Of a DNA stretch of 64,000 nucleotides, positions 13,086-26,979 are shown piece after piece. The stretch covers positions 496,001 to 560,000 of the forward strand of contig JAIWNF010000027.1 in assembly GCA_025093555.1 (NCBI GenBank), in the 5' to 3' direction. Position 1 is the stretch's first letter. Each line of letters opens with the position of its first letter. A program made the translations under genes and the position numbers. Source of the DNA: Circinella umbellata. Taxonomy: Eukaryota > Mucoromycota > Mucoromycetes > Mucorales > Lichtheimiaceae. Below the pieces are notes generated by a model. It was not told the origin of the DNA, made no database searches, and saw only the letters and a program-made list of their open reading frames with translations.

Positions 13086-14520
13086 TTACTCTTATTACTA
13101 ATTTGTTTGCTGTGTGTACCAATTTGACTCATTTTTCAATATAATCTTTTAAGATTTGATAATCAATTCAGCAAATCAGAGCCACAGTACCCGCTTAATA
13201 TGATCAAGGTATAATGGCGCCATATTTCAATTTTTATTATAGTACAGGAATGTCGGCATAGTTTTTTTTTTTTGAAGCAGACAATTGATAAGGACGGAAA
13301 ATCAAAAAGATGATCTGGTGTTATTTGTATCGCCGCTAATTTGGCTAAATATACTTGAATACGTAAATGTAAGGAGAAACTGATCTGTACAATATATGTA
13401 TTCAAGCGACGGTAAATTAATCTTCTACTGTCATGCTTCTTGTTGTAATTATAACGTATGATGTCACTCGATCAATTATAATACACGGTATTAATATAAA
13501 TGTATCTTTCATCGGATAATATATATGTCAAGTACAGCCACACTACTGCATTTGTTCGAATCGATCAGTTACGTACAAAGTTTTTAGGTATCGACGTAGC
13601 TACTCGTAAAAATATTATTTCTGGCAGTTCGTATTCTCTGTTCGATCTTTCGAACATTTTATTTGTTACAAAAACTATTTCTTCTTCATAATCGAGTCTA
13701 AAGAAATTCACGTATGAGCTGGTCCAAAATTTACAATTTAGTAGAGAAGCTATTGTGATGTATATATCGATTTACACATTGTCTGTTATTATTAGAGTGT
13801 ATAAAACGATGCATAAAACAAGACATACTAGCTCCTTACGAGGTATACCTACCAGATCACCGTTTCGTGACAGAAAAAAAAAGTTTGGTCCGTATTTAGT
13901 CATGTGGTTTATAGGGGAGCGGAACAACCATTCTTCCGAAAATACCGAAGCTAGTTTTACCGTGTTTTGAAACATAACCAAATTGTCAAAAAACAAATTA
14001 GCAAATATTTTCCATATCTATTAGGTACTTGTGAATAGCGACAATGGCCAGAAAAAGTATAAATAATTTATAGAGCTTACTAATAATAGTACAAGATGCA
14101 AGTCTCCTAAATGTTTTAATTATATGCTCCTCATACATAGTAGATTTAGTTTAGATGCTACTTTTTAGTTTCTGTTGGCTCCTTTGTATGTTCCAAATAG
14201 ATGTTAGAAAGTCGAAAATAAACTAATTTTTGGTGAGTATTTATTATGCCAGTCTGTCTATAAATTTGTCGGTGTAGCCTAGTGTTTTTATACACCATTT
14301 TTTTATACATATATTTTTGCTACGTACGGAATAAGGCCTATCAAAGACGTTTGTATGTAAGTTTCTATTTTTATTCCCAACAATATTTTTTTTAGTCTAC
14401 TATACATGTTTCTATGTTTAGAACGATCACTTTTTGCAGTTATAAATTAATGTTTTACATATAAAACAAACCTCCCCCACATATAATGTATCGATATATA
14501 ACTAAAAATAAATGATGCTT

Positions 14521-16360
14521 TTAATTAAATCTTTCAAAAACCAATGGAATATCAGGAGGGGTACGTGTTAACCCCAGAAATTGACGATCCTTCGGCCTTT
14601 TGTCCGAATCGATGGTAGGACTAATATTGTACCGCATGATTAATTCTGCCACAATGTATTTTACTTGAAAGGCAGCAAAATATCTTCCTGGACAAGCATG
14701 CGCAGATAATCCAAAGGTGAGTAATTCCGGTCCAATAGAAGTGCTTTCCCATCTATTATTGTCGTCAGTTGTAAGCAAATAACGGTAAGGGTCAAACTGG
14801 TTTAGTTGTAAGGGGGTATACGTAAATCTATTACTATCGATACTGGTCGTTCTGTGAGATGAAGAAGTTTCGATCATAAAGGTAGGATCGGTGTGTGCAT
14901 CATTGATTGCAGCAATTACTAGACTGTCGCGAGGGATAATATTTTGTTCATATGTTGACGACGAAGCTGATGGTGCCAAATTCACGTCCTGTGTTGTTTT
15001 ATGAAGCAATGTCAATGAAATAGCTTTGCATCGAAGTACTTCACGTAAAATTGAATCCAGAAGCCTAATCTCGTTGACTTTCTCTGGTGTTTGGTGGTCC
15101 AACTTTTTAATTTCAGTGCGTAGCTCTTGTGTCAGTGCTGGATTGTAAGCAAGCTCATATAAAATGAAAATAACGATATCCCTAGTGGTATCAATACTGC
15201 CTAATGCAACTTTTGTAAATGCTATAGCAATTTCTTTCGGTGTACGTGGCTCGCCATTGTATTTCGGCGGTATATTTAGCACCATTGAAATAAAACTCGG
15301 TTTGTGTTGTTGATTGTATCCACTAGTCTGTTGCATTTTTTCCAACTCAGGTACCAGTGAATCCATTATGACATCTAACTCCTTTTCTAGGGAAATGCAT
15401 TGTCGTATAACCCTTTCTGCAATCCAATTAGGAAAAAATGAAAGCATTAGAGCAGTTTTCGATATTTTTGGGGCAAGACGAGTCATTGCATATACTAGCT
15501 CTTTGTTGAATCCAACATGAGTACCTGCCAGACACAGGCATGAAACTTGTGATACTATCCAAGAAACGGTATCTTTTAATTTGATTATCTTTTTTTCCCT
15601 TGATTTAAGATCAAGTTCTTGAAGATCATCGAGAGCTTGGTCCAGTCCTTGTTGGATACGTGTAGAGAACATTCCTAGGTTACAAGGCTTGAAGTTTTCT
15701 CTGACCGTATAGCCAACTACATATGTTACATTCATTATATTTTTAAGGGAACCACCAAAAAATATGCACGGTTGTTATTTATTTGTTTTTTACCGTGAGA
15801 AAAGTGGTATAAATAAAATTTATGGATGAAGAATGATTACCTGGGTCCTTGTCACGAGGGTTAGGTGGAGAAGTTTTAAATTTGTGCTCATATGAAATCT
15901 TCAATGCACGTTCAATGGGCATTATAATTTGAAATCCTGCATAACCATTAAATCGTCTAGGTGAATGAAGCATCTCTTGAATTAATGGACCAGTGAGTAC
16001 ATAGACATCCATATTGCCAACTTTGATACGAAAAATGGGTCCTGCTTCATGCTTGCCGCGATTAATGAGCGTATCAGGGTCATGATATAATTCCAAAAGA
16101 TGGCCCACACAAGGAAGTGTTCCAGAAATCAGTTTTACTTCTGTTCGTCGCTGTTTCTGTGATATTCTTTTGCGTAATTTGTACAAACTCGAAATAATGA
16201 TGAAAACTGTTGCTGCTACTAACAAATGTCGTCGCTTTCTAATACAAGTGATAAATGCTTCTTTTTGTAGTATAGACGAAGATGAAGATGTTGGCACGAT
16301 ATTCCCATCTTGATTCCAGAGGTAGGAAAATGTATTCGCTAAAGCAGAAGGAAATAACAT
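14521..16360 (-). CDS. cytochrome P450 monooxygenase
   Basis: Two exons, 16360-15841 and 15716-14521, are joined by a 124-base intron and give 571 aa. The haem-binding loop is TFGLSAHACPGRYFA (Cys about 515), fitting FxxGxxxCxG. The K-helix ExxR is in LREVLRCKAI, the PERF-like element is FDPYRYL, and the oxygen-binding I-helix reads ALGSIDTTRD. A hydrophobic segment (LLVAATVFIIISSLY) followed by basic residues is the likely ER membrane anchor. The expected reaction is NADPH-dependent monooxygenation with a P450 reductase; the substrate is unknown. I chose the ATG at 16360; an in-frame ATG at 16423 would add 21 very hydrophobic residues and cannot be ruled out. There is no biosynthetic cluster beside it. 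Confidence 0.88.
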
Positions 16361-16984
16361 GAAAATCCAGAAAAGAAACAAAAAGACAAAAAAAAAATAG
16401 TTTTTTTGTAAACATATATACATAAATATTTTTGTAATTGATCATGCTTAGAGATGTAGGAAATTTGTAAAACAGAAATTGATTGGCGATGACGAAACTT
16501 TGGAAACATGAGATAACTCGTCCAAATGTAAAACTATGTGCGTGTTGAAAAGATTTTTACATACTCTCGATTATAAGAAATAAATAATTTGGATGTAATT
16601 TTTTTATGAACCATTACATCACTTCAAATTTTCTCTATAAGAAATATGCTAACATTCAGATTATTATTGCCTCGATAAATCATGTGAGCCAAAGCAAAAA
16701 AAAAAAAAAAAGACAAATGAAAAACATGGGTTTAAGATATTATTTTTCCCATGACCTACGTGCAATCTCAATATATTATAAGAAAAATGGAAGGTGGACA
16801 CTTCACTGTTATTGTCTTGTTTATGATAGCACAAAAAGGAGTTGACATTGTTATGATATATTCATACTTTTATTACTAAAATACATATTATTGAATAAAA
16901 AACAGCAATTGTTACAAATAAGTCCATATGTATAATAATTTCAAATAGTAACAGGAATCGAGGAGAAACTGATGATTTTTTCTT
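16361..16984. other. P450 5' flank and alkaline phosphatase 3' flank
   Basis: This 624-base AT-rich spacer contains a long A-run near 16698. The open frame at 16606-16845 is low-complexity and not credible as a gene. Nothing else is seen. Confidence 0.55.
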
Positions 16985-19900
16985 CTACTCTCGTGATCTC
17001 TGGAGATCTAGTGCTTCCGTTATACCAAAGAAAACTTGCCAATTATCAATTGTTTTACGGAAAAAGTCAGATCCAGGTCCTAATATGCCAATATTTTTGT
17101 TTTAATTGTAATTAGTATATTTTGTTCAAACAAACGTTTCGAGAATATGCTCAAAAAATGAACAAAAAAATTTAGCAAATTATACCATTAGCATAAATGA
17201 ACACATCAGTCATTGTATGAGAGTCAACACTTTCAGTTACAGGCAAATTTCCATTCCATTTTATACCCTCTATAAAATGCATGTTGAATAAATAAATATA
17301 AGTTGTTGTCATTGATATAATTTGTAAATAAAAAAATAGTAATTTTTTCTACTTACCACCATAGTGTCCAGCTGGATCTTCGACATTTCCAATGTAAAAA
17401 TCATGGTCGTTTGTGACGGCTGCTTTTCGTGGCCCATTATGAGCTAACTTCCATGCTTCAAAGTGCTCAGGACCATTATTAGTACCTGCGGCAAGGACAA
17501 TATTGGGTGTCTAGTATGTCATATGAAAAAATAATTATGGTACTGATGATTAGTAACTGAAAAAAACATTCATACATAATCATTATTCTTATTTTTACCC
17601 AATCATCAGGAAAACCGTCTCCATCTTTATCATCATAGGATGGCCATCCAGAATCTTGGTAAAGGCCAACAGCGCTACGCTTACGGTCATCAGAAGAAGC
17701 GTGCTTTGTCATATAGGATTGATCAACTGATCCATACACGTCAAAGCCATGGGCATGATCAGCGGTAAAGAGGATCAACGTGTCTTCATATTCATCATTT
17801 TTCTATATCAATAGAGATACACTATTAGTTGTTTTTTTTTTTTTTGGCTTTTGAACAACAAAAACATCTATGTATTACCTTGAGCCATTCTACTGTCTTT
17901 TTGATCGTAATTTCCATTTCTATCAAATCGGCAAATGCGCGGGGGAAGTCCAACCCATGCAACTATAACAATTATAAAATTGTTGAAGGAAGATGAGCGA
18001 ATGATAAAAAAAAAAGGTGTAAAAGTACCAATAATTAATATAATTACCTGTTTATCCACAGAAGCAGCTTCTGCCATGAGGAAAAAGCCATTGTCACCGC
18101 CACGTTTTTTTAAAACTTCAAGTGCTTTGAGAGTCATATCTGTTAGTCCTGGCTGATCAGACCCTAATGCATCATTACCGCTTAAATCTGGTGCTGCACC
18201 ATTTCCAATGGTGTTATTGACAAACATATTACGATCAATCCATCTTTATAAATGTTTATATATATATATATATATATATATTAGTTACCGGTGTGCTTTA
18301 ATCAATAAAAAAGAAACAGTAAAATATTTAGATGAAATAAGACCTACGTATCCAAATGACCAGTGCGGAATGTACCGAGAAGCTTATCGTTACCATGGTA
18401 CTTTTTGAGTTCTTTTTTGTTCATTACAATTTGATAACCATTCTTTTTCAATTCTTCGAAATAATTTTCTCCGTTAAGTGATTCTTCTCCTTGAAAATAT
18501 TGGGCACCACCACCAAGCCATACGTCAGGTGCAACTACATGGATTTAAATATATAAAATGATGAGAACTGTGCCTGAGATATATATAAAGAAATAAGAGT
18601 GGCGATGGTATTTTACTTCTACCATATAATATATAAAGATTAAATTACCTGGGTCTGTCCAGTTTTGGACGCCATTAATAATTTGGTCAATAATTTCAGC
18701 AGATGTATCACGATCGCGTGTGTGAACATAGAATGCAGCTGGAGTAGCGTCATGACCAGCAGCAGTAGAGACAACACCAATGGCTACAAAAAAAAAAGAA
18801 AAAAAAAAACCAATTTTTGTTATTTCTCGTATATCGAATTTTCTTTTCCTACTATTATTGTTGTTGCTATTGTATATATAATATATAGTATATAACATTA
18901 CCTTTTTTAGGTTGACGACGACGAATCAGTTCAGTGATAAGTTCTACTTTTGGATCATCAAAGGGTGATTCTGATGAATCTGCATAAACTCCCAAGGCAG
19001 CTGAAGAGGATTTGTGACCAGTTGAATATGCAGAAGCAGAATTTGCCGAATCCGTCACTAAGCTGTCCACAGATTGAGTCATAACGTGACCCAATTGATC
19101 GAAATCCTCAAAAGATAGCATTTCATGGTATTTTCCAGATGTATGCTTCTTGGTAATGGCTCTGACGGCTGCTATCATCTTTTTTTTAAAAATTTTTTTT
19201 CAGAAGGTTAGTTTTATCCAAATAAAGAAAGAATAGCTTAATTAAGAAAAACAAGATAAAGTGCACATCAAATTTTTTCATTACAGATAACCACAAAAAA
19301 ATTACTTACTCCAACGTTACACCCATCGGCGATAAATAAAATTGCATTTTTGGCCTTTTTCTTTGGTTTCTTTGGCTATTATGTGATGTAACGTGAGGTC
19401 GCGTGAGTTTTCTGTAAATTATATATCTAGTGGGAGAAAAAGATTCGATTTAAAGTGCTACAAAAATATCTTTACCTCAACCACAGTGTAACGAACAGTA
19501 TATGCATCCTTGGGTCCATACTGTACGGAGACATCATAAGTTCCAGGCTTATCAAATTTTAATTTTCTCCATATACGTGAAGATACAGCAACATCAACAG
19601 GTTTATCTGACGTATCAAATACGTCTGCATATTTCACATCGATAGAATTAACCCATGAAAAGTTCCAATGCTCGATTGCGGAAGGTGATAAATCTTCCAA
19701 TTCAAAAAACTTTTCAATATCAACCCATTTGCCATTATCTTTACGAATTGTAGTCTTAAAATTTTTATATGGTTCTGGAACAGGATTAGATGTATTGGTA
19801 TCATAAGCATGCAATTCGACTCTCAGATCCAATAATGCACCAGGCAAAAATGTGGATCTATAAAAGCAAGACAACAAAGACAATTTTTTTTTTACATTTA

Positions 19901-20154
19901 AATAAAACCAGTAATTGTTAATAACTTTGATACATATATAAAATTATTCGAGCTACAAAAATATTTATATTTTGGCTATCAAATACATACAAGTCAGGAG
20001 GTATAATACATGCATGTGGATCTGGACAGCCACCAAGTCGATAAAATTGACCTTCAGGATCTGAGACGCGTTTATACTTTCCTGGTTTTCCAGCTGCTAC
20101 CAGAGTAGTAAACAAACATCCAATAATAATATTGGAAGTAAGTGGCAAAAGCAT
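16985..20154 (-). CDS. alkaline phosphatase, secreted (copy 1, 12 exons)
   Basis: Exons: 20154-19991, 19857-19476, 19375-19310, 19178-18902, 18783-18649, 18534-18348, 18243-18048, 17962-17879, 17802-17599, 17510-17357, 17269-17186 and 17079-16985. They join in frame to 675 aa. The N-terminus (LTSNIIIGCLFTTLVAAG) is a signal peptide. An extra N-terminal beta-type region precedes the catalytic domain. Phosphatase motifs: LFIADGC (metal Asp about 199), VTDSANSAS with nucleophile Ser about 248, EAASVDKQLH (zinc Asp/His), FTADHAHGF (metal Asp-His) and DSHTMTDVFIYANG (late His). These match the E. coli PhoA-type superfamily. It probably hydrolyses phosphomonoesters outside the cell. It is a paralogue of the gene at 44563-47095, with five more introns. 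Confidence 0.88.
18257..18281. repeat. TA dinucleotide run in a phosphatase intron
   Basis: About 12 TA units lie inside the 104-base intron between exons 6 and 7 of the phosphatase gene. It is a simple microsatellite and likely polymorphic. Confidence 0.8.
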
Positions 20155-23100
20155 AGCTGCTGAGTGAAGAAGTTGGAACTAGTTAAAAAAAGACAAGTGT
20201 TTTCTATTTTTTTTTGTCTTATACGTTGAGTTTTTATACTATTTTTTTTTTTGCTGGAACCAATTGCACAACTCTATCTTGTTACTAGCTACAAATCAAA
20301 TTTTAGGTTGGTTATTAGAGAAGAAATAGAGATAAGTAGTACTTGTGTGCAAAAAAAAAGTCAACCCCTACTCTCTTATTTGCTGGCAAGAAAAAAGAGG
20401 ATAATTTACTGTATCGTGAGAATGCCGGTATATAATCTAACCGGGTAAAGAGTAATGGCCGTGACCTCTTTGTAATATGATAAAAGTATTATACTTGGTA
20501 TAATTTCAGCAACAATTATTACACAAAGTGTGTATCTATCATTGTTGATAATATATTCTTCATAATTTTTTTTGTCATTGCTGTTATGGTAATATAATAA
20601 TTTTCAAGTCGCACAATCAATAATGCAGCTTACACAATACTTTACTGGTTCATACCATTCCCCGTTTTGATAATAAAAAATAGCGATAGGACAAGCCAAA
20701 GACTTTGCTTCATATATATTTCTTTGCGTACGTACGTATTCATTATTTATAGTAGATTCTATCGTGGATGTGTTTTCACAGTTATAACCAGATGTACTAT
20801 TTTGTTCTTTAGAGCTTTGGGTTTTTTTTTTTACATTTTCTTATATTTCCTTGTGTAAACCAACTAGTTTCAAACTGTTTTCGAAGATAACTATATATAT
20901 GTCTGGATAACCCGCTTTGAGTATGTATTCACAATAGTTTAAGCTCAAATTATGTATTCAAACTTTTCTAGCCATTAAGCACGTTTTCTGTGATAAACTA
21001 CCCTTATCATTAGCAATGAAATAAAAAAAATTACAGCAATCTTCTTGTACAATGTATGATTTTTTTTCGTTGTCTACTACGTATATCAAAAATACATATA
21101 ATACGTGCTACCTGCAGAAAATTTCAAAATACATCATCATATACTGTATATATCGGTAGTTGGTATCACAAGGATACGATAATTCACAATATCAACTATG
21201 GTAGATATGCTCTTTTTTGTTAAACAGTAAAGAGGCGTATATCCATTCTCGTAATCCATGCCAAGAGCCACTTTCAGGTCATTTAAATGTTGTTGTATCA
21301 AGGAGAATCAAACATCGATTTTAACATAATAAGTCAGCGAGGTCCAGGGCAAAGAACAATGTTGAACAGTTTTTAAGTGATACAAATTTTATCTTTTATT
21401 TGTAATAGATTACTTATCACGTTGGATTTTGTCACAGAATATGTATTCATGAATATATTGGTTTGATTTAGTTTTTGAACAACTGGATTATGTGATTATT
21501 GCAGGGTAAGAATTGTAGAGATGCAGTACAAGAATCTTGCTGACAAAGGTGTGTCTCACCCATAATAAGAGAAGTGAAACGGTAAAATCCGTAGTAAGCT
21601 AGGAATGAAAAAGAATTCTACTAGCACACTATATTGTAACTTTGATAGTTCGCAGGCAATTACCAAAGGGAGAACGGCAATAGGGCTTAAGTGATTCGAA
21701 ATGATTTAAGTAAACCTTGTAATAAACGCGAATGTTTGTTGCCTGTGTGACGTATGACGTTGATGAAAATAGCTGTCCAATTTTAATATGGTCAATGGGG
21801 TTATCTGTTAAGGTATGGCTGATGTGGTGTAGTTGTGATATGCTCAAACGAGGCCGTCAATTAGTTTATGTATGATTTCGCACAAAAAAAGCGGCATGCT
21901 CCATCTATTGATTAGAGACACATCACAGGGATTGAAAAGAAAAATACTATCTGCTCTTCAATTACATCACACGTCTATTCTTAGCCTCCTGTCTATACAA
22001 ACACTTGCAAAACACTTTTTTACAATGTTAATTAGTTTGGTGCTCTTAATTGTGAATAGTTGTTTTTGGTATAACAGGCGTAACACAAAAAAAGTTGTTT
22101 ACTAGCTAAATCGAATTTATCTCAATCAATTGTTGAATTCCGTGATGAGTAGTAAATGATTCTTGTAATTTGGCAAATAAAAAAAAAAGAATATGTTAAG
22201 AGCAGCCCCAACGGATTCGCCAAAATTAAATTCGCTATATTTGGAGAAATTCCTTTGCCCCCCCCCCAACGGACTCTCCAAATCTACTAAAGTCTAAATT
22301 CAGAGTCAACACTCTATATAAATTCTGGGAAGCTTTGGCTGATTCGCTAACTTTGAGGGGATCAGTACAATTGTCAAATTTCGGGAATACTTTACTTTTC
22401 GATCTCAAAGAACGCCTTTTATCACTTTTTTATGTTCTCAATTATCAGTAATCCATATGTAACTATAAGTTATATTCAAAATGGTTTATATGTAATTAGG
22501 GCCACACGTAAGTGTAGTATATATATGTATCCTGCATCAAGAAGGGTGAGTCATGCATAAGTTCTATTTTCACAGTTAATGAAATCATAGCTCCTAGTTC
22601 TTAATAAAACTTCCAACTCCCTCTTGCTCTCTTTTTTTGGCTTCTCTAATTTTTCTCTTTCTTATTCCCTCACAAAAGTATTATAGGTACATTATATACT
22701 ACTATTCTTTTCTAATTAACGATTGACCACGCAACAAAATTCTTTGCTCGACGAAAAGATGTCCAAAACAATTGCTATCCACGACAATTGATTAAAGCGA
22801 CCGATCTTTTATCGTTTGATAATTAGGGAAACTATGGTCCCATGGATAAACATGATTAACGATGTATATATTGCTCTTAATAATATTAAAAAGATGTATG
22901 TATTTATTATTAGCAACATAATTGCTATTTAGGTTGGTAGAAGCCAGTTGCACAAATTATCGTACTACGTGGGATGGCATAGCCGCATTAGAAATATCAC
23001 ATTCATCCCTATTTTTGCTTTACCTATATAAGCGTGTTTAATATTAACCCCATTGCCAAAGTTATTTCTGCAAAAATAGTTTACAATACTCTGCAAAGTA

Positions 23101-23512
23101 TATTATACTGTTCTTAGTAACATACCACAGTCGATTCGTCATCATAATAACAGAAGGACCATTTTCTTTATAGATAATATACAGAAGTGAAAAAGAAAAA
23201 TATAACATTTCATACTACGAAGTGTGCCAGACTATAGTAGTGTACATTGGAGAAGAAGCTAACATTAGAATAAAAAATACAATGAAAGAACTATTGTTAT
23301 TATTATTGTATGCTGTTTCACTAAATTCATGTGAAAAATCAAAATGGTTATCATTTACATTTTTTTTTGAATGTACATAAAATATATAGTAAGATAAATG
23401 TGATGCAGTAGTATTGTTGTAAAAGAATGATTATAATGTCGTTTGGATCATGGGGGTGGGGTAACATTACTGAATAAAATGATAGGGGGTATAAAGAAGT
23501 TTCTTGATTTAT
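20155..23512. other. 3.4-kb intergenic region, no gene recognised
   Basis: It holds the promoter of phosphatase copy 1 and the 3' flank of the UPF0658 gene. Open frames such as 21629-21847 and 21872-22105 show no domain or splice-supported extension. Around 22199-22285 there are two copies of a CCCAACGGA...CCAAA motif and a C-run; these are reported as a possible element relic. Confidence 0.5.
22206..22284. repeat. two direct copies of a CCCAACGGA-based motif
   Basis: CCCCAACGGATTCGCCAAA near 22206 is echoed by CCCAACGGACTCTCCAAA near 22265, about 59 bases apart. Similar strings occur at ends of some dispersed elements in eukaryotic genomes, but I see no matching inverted end here. Confidence 0.4.
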
Positions 23513-25441
23513 TTAATCGTCATCAATTTGCCATGCGTCAGCGTTGTTTTTATTGAGTGCACTTTTCTCATCTGGCTCTATTTGATGTTGTTGTGTAGGA
23601 TAGTTTTTCTTATCACTGCCTCGTTGAATATAAGGCTTGAGTCTACGTAAATAATCAAAAAAAAATTATGAGTAAATGATGTCCACAATCATTATACATA
23701 TATTGTTTTTGATTTTTGAAAAAAAATAGAGTATAATACTACATACCCTTTGCCAAAATTAAACATTGTCCAAGAAGCCAGCACAACAGTTTGCTATTAT
23801 GATGTATATATGTTAATAATCTATTATACAAAAATTGTATATGACTTTTTATCTTCCTTACCAATGCAAAAATCATGCTAATGACCACAATATAAGTATA
23901 CCATAGATTGTTAGGCTGTGTTGTTTGAAAGATCATAAGAATAAATCCAAGCATGGTTATTACTTGAAATGTGATAAAAGAAGCCATCCACCATCGTTTT
24001 TCTAATGCAACTGCTTCTCTTGCAAAATAAAGCATTGGTAAAATCAAGACAGTAATAATCAGTTCGATCCATGTTTCCCATTGAAATCCACCATTATCTG
24101 TTGCAAATTGAGTGACATAAAAACACGATACTAGGAATTCAACAAATATATCGATTTTGAGTATAAGAACAAACATTTGAAATACTGTATACAATCCTAT
24201 TTATAAAAATTTATCGTTGTCATTAAAACATATTTAGTTAGATACATTTTAAAAATATTATTATGGTGACACCAAAAAAAAACTTACTTTGGATCCGCAT
24301 ATCGGGTCCGATCTTCTTGTAAGTGACCTGTTCATAAAAGCATAAGGTTATTTTTTAGTGAGTTTTAAAAATAAAATTATACATGTATAAATGTAATTTT
24401 TCATGAAATAAAATAAATAGTAATTTTACCCATCCAACTTCTCGAACAACCATGTATGATAGATAAAAGAATATACATGAGAATATACTAAGAAGTGCAG
24501 TTACAGCAATTGCAAGATAAAAAACCATTCGTAAATGATATACACTGGCATCCAGAATCATATCTTCTGTTGTCTTTGATTGAAGGATTTGCACACCACC
24601 TAAAATTGCACAAATCATGTTTATAACTGCGAGTGCGATTACTTCTGGCATGTTTTGATATACAGACTGTGAAACGGCAAAACAAAATAAAAATAAACTT
24701 AATATTTCCTCCTTAATTTCTTTTTTTTATAAAAACAAGTTTAATAAACTTACAGCATCCACTACCATGGAAACAAACCATAGTTGGATTGAAGCAAAAG
24801 CAATATTTTCCCATTTCGTTCGATTGACTCGTCTTATAATCCAATAGTATTTTGAATTTTCATCTGGATAAGGTCTATCATCTATTTCTTGCAAAAGAAT
24901 ACTCTGTGAAAGATGTTGACTCGCCATAATTGATTCTAAAACAATAATCATTATTCCCTGAAGTATTGCTAGAGCGATATATGATTTAATCCATTTTGAT
25001 TGATTTATTCGTTCTGTCTTTTTTTTAAAGAAAATAAAATAAAAATAAAAGATATTCCAATAAAAAAATCAGCTCTTGGTTAAAAATAAAATAATACGAG
25101 AAGAAACGAAAATAAATATATGGAAATTTGTAGTAATAAAACAAAAAGCTTACAAATTTTTGAATATTTATCATTTGTATATACTTTATACGAAAAAAAG
25201 GTGTGGAAAAAAAATAAAGAAAAAGAAGAAGAAACTTTTTTTTTTCTGTTGCTATTATTATTATTATTATTGCTGAATTGTGGGCCTTAAACTTTTTTTG
25301 TGTTACATCCTTGGAGCTGCGCGTTCACCCCTGCGCCTCGTCTTTTTAAGTCAATGGAAAGACATCAAAGATTTATTTACCCTGTGGATCATAATAATGA
25401 TGCGTATCTTTCTTTTTGACTAGAATATTATTTTTAGCCAT
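23513..25441 (-). CDS. UPF0658-family Golgi membrane protein
   Basis: Seven exons (25441-25381, 25013-24754, 24666-24430, 24327-24288, 24196-23862, 23793-23747, 23642-23513) give 369 aa with about eight hydrophobic helices. Helices include YIALAILQGIMIIVL, AFASIQLWFVSMVVDA and FYLAIAVTALLSIFSCIFFY. The central signature VTYKKIGPDMRIQ, then LYTVFQMFVLILKID and WWMASFITFQVITMLGF, resembles the fungal UPF0658 family (S. pombe C23H3.04-like), recalled from memory. The tail is short, polar and acidic. The molecular function of the family is not known. Exon 2's acceptor could also be read a few bases upstream, but only GACAG keeps the frame. The start ATG at 25441 gives a short cytosolic N-terminus (MAKNNILVKKKD). 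Confidence 0.7.
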
Positions 25442-26979
25442 TGTTTTATTATTCCGGGAGAGAATTGATATAATAAAATGCAACACAGTATCAAAACAAC
25501 ATACTACTAAAAATACTGATCCTGATGCTAATTACCAAACATTCAAAATCAACTCAATGCTAATATTTTTTTCTTTTTTTTTTTCATTTTAGTATGAACA
25601 AAATTTCGTTTTCTCAACATATATTTATTTAGTTATACAATTCTTCAGTAACTTTTAATGAACATTTAATTCAAAGATTTATTTTCTCTATAATAGAAAA
25701 TAATATATTTAAAGAGAAATATTATACTTATTAGAGCAGTAAAAAGACCTTTTTATGCTTATGGTCTTTCTTTCTTACGATATGCAGGATCCATGACAAC
25801 AAATTCAAATATACAAACTTTATCTCACCAAGCTTATATTTAAGAATGGCAAACAGATTCTATATTTAATTAATTATAAAAAAAGTAAAATAAGCCGTTA
25901 TTTGCCTTGTACACTGGTAATAAAATATATTTAGTATAGATGCCACTTCTTGGATCTTCATCTGTGAGCAGGATCATCCAATTTAGTATCTTACGGAGTT
26001 TACATTGAATATAGCATGCTAATAAGAATAGAACATAAAAAAAGCCTAACATATTACATGCATTGAAAAAGTTCAGATATAGAAAAGGAACGAGAAAAAT
26101 ACTTTTAAAGTTTTTATTAAAATTATTAAGAATACGAATTGAATCATACCTTGGAATTTCTTTCACAGTCCAATCAGATATCTGTATGGCAATACATCGC
26201 ACCCACGAACATAAAAAAAACCCCCATATGCTTTAGTGTATAATGATACTTCGATGATCCCTTTTTTTTAAGCTTTCAATTGTTTTAACACCCCTTCTTA
26301 AAAAAGTCAATTGGTCTCTGTATTACGTGATTTGATACGTAATACTCTAGTCGGTTAATAGGGACTTTTTTGGGAAGCTGTATTCAGCCGCTTCATCAGC
26401 CCAACATGGAGCTAAATTGGGTGACAATTTTAATAGATATTAGATGAAGTCACTGGATCCTTACCGTTAGGCATTATGCATTCGCTTTATGAAACTGCCA
26501 TAGATTTTATGCAAAGTGTCGCGTCTTTTATAACCCCGATTTTTATATGCCCCTATCAACAACACTTATGATTCGCGTTCCATCAGTTTTCCTTTGTCTC
26601 TCGTTTTCACACGTTCTCAATACTTGTTTTTATTCCACGTTTCTTCTCTCGTAACCTCTTTTGTCGTATACACGTTCATTTAATTTCACCTTGATCAAAT
26701 TAATCTTGATTTCCAGCGTGTAGTTATCTACAGTATGCAACTATTTGTTAAATGTGATTATATATATTTGTCCTGTTGTTTACTGGATAATAATGTATAT
26801 TTATGTACATAAGATCTAAGCCCCTCCTTGAGACCAAATCAGAAAGATGCGTAGCAGTGTCACATGAATGCCCATAAACTGAAACGTTATTTGTTAAATT
26901 TTCAAACAACATTCTTCTATGTTTTTGTTTTATCTTTTTTTTTTCGGCATTTATATTGTTTTCAGAAAATATTATTAGC
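25442..26979. other. spacer upstream of the UPF0658 gene and F-box pseudogene
   Basis: Apart from the doubtful ORF at 25870-26202, about 1.5 kb shows only promoter-like AT-rich sequence. From 26530 to 26950 there are TC-rich blocks typical of leaders in this window, which would belong to the old promoter of the F-box pseudogene. Confidence 0.45.
25870..26202 (-). CDS. hypothetical small membrane ORF (doubtful)
   Basis: A single open frame of up to 110 residues has two hydrophobic segments (SIFLVPFLYLNFF, LGFFYVLFLLACYI) and a polar stretch, TDEDPRSGIYTKY. I do not recognise a family. It has no clear splice-supported extension, and the region is AT-rich. It may be a degraded remnant of a membrane-protein gene or a chance frame. 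Confidence 0.2.
   Translation of the reverse strand: MRCIAIQISDWTVKEIPRYDSIRILNNFNKNFKSIFLVPFLYLNFFNACNMLGFFYVLFLLACYIQCKLRKILNWMILLTDEDPRSGIYTKYILLPVYKANNGLFYFFYN

Larger units (their letters stand above)
11294..14520. other. 3.2-kb intergenic region, no gene recognised
   Basis: It includes the ALA synthase promoter and the 3' flank of the P450 gene. Short ORFs at 12328-12573, 12801-13043, 13163-13405 and 13772-13996 have no family signal, no splice-supported extension and AT-driven composition. A GC-rich 13-base inverted repeat at 13003-13015 / 13073-13085 stands out and is listed separately. Confidence 0.5.

Noticed and set aside
12328..13996. Several 60-80 codon open frames in the large spacer
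   Set aside because: No family motif, no joinable exons and AT-driven composition; chance frames.
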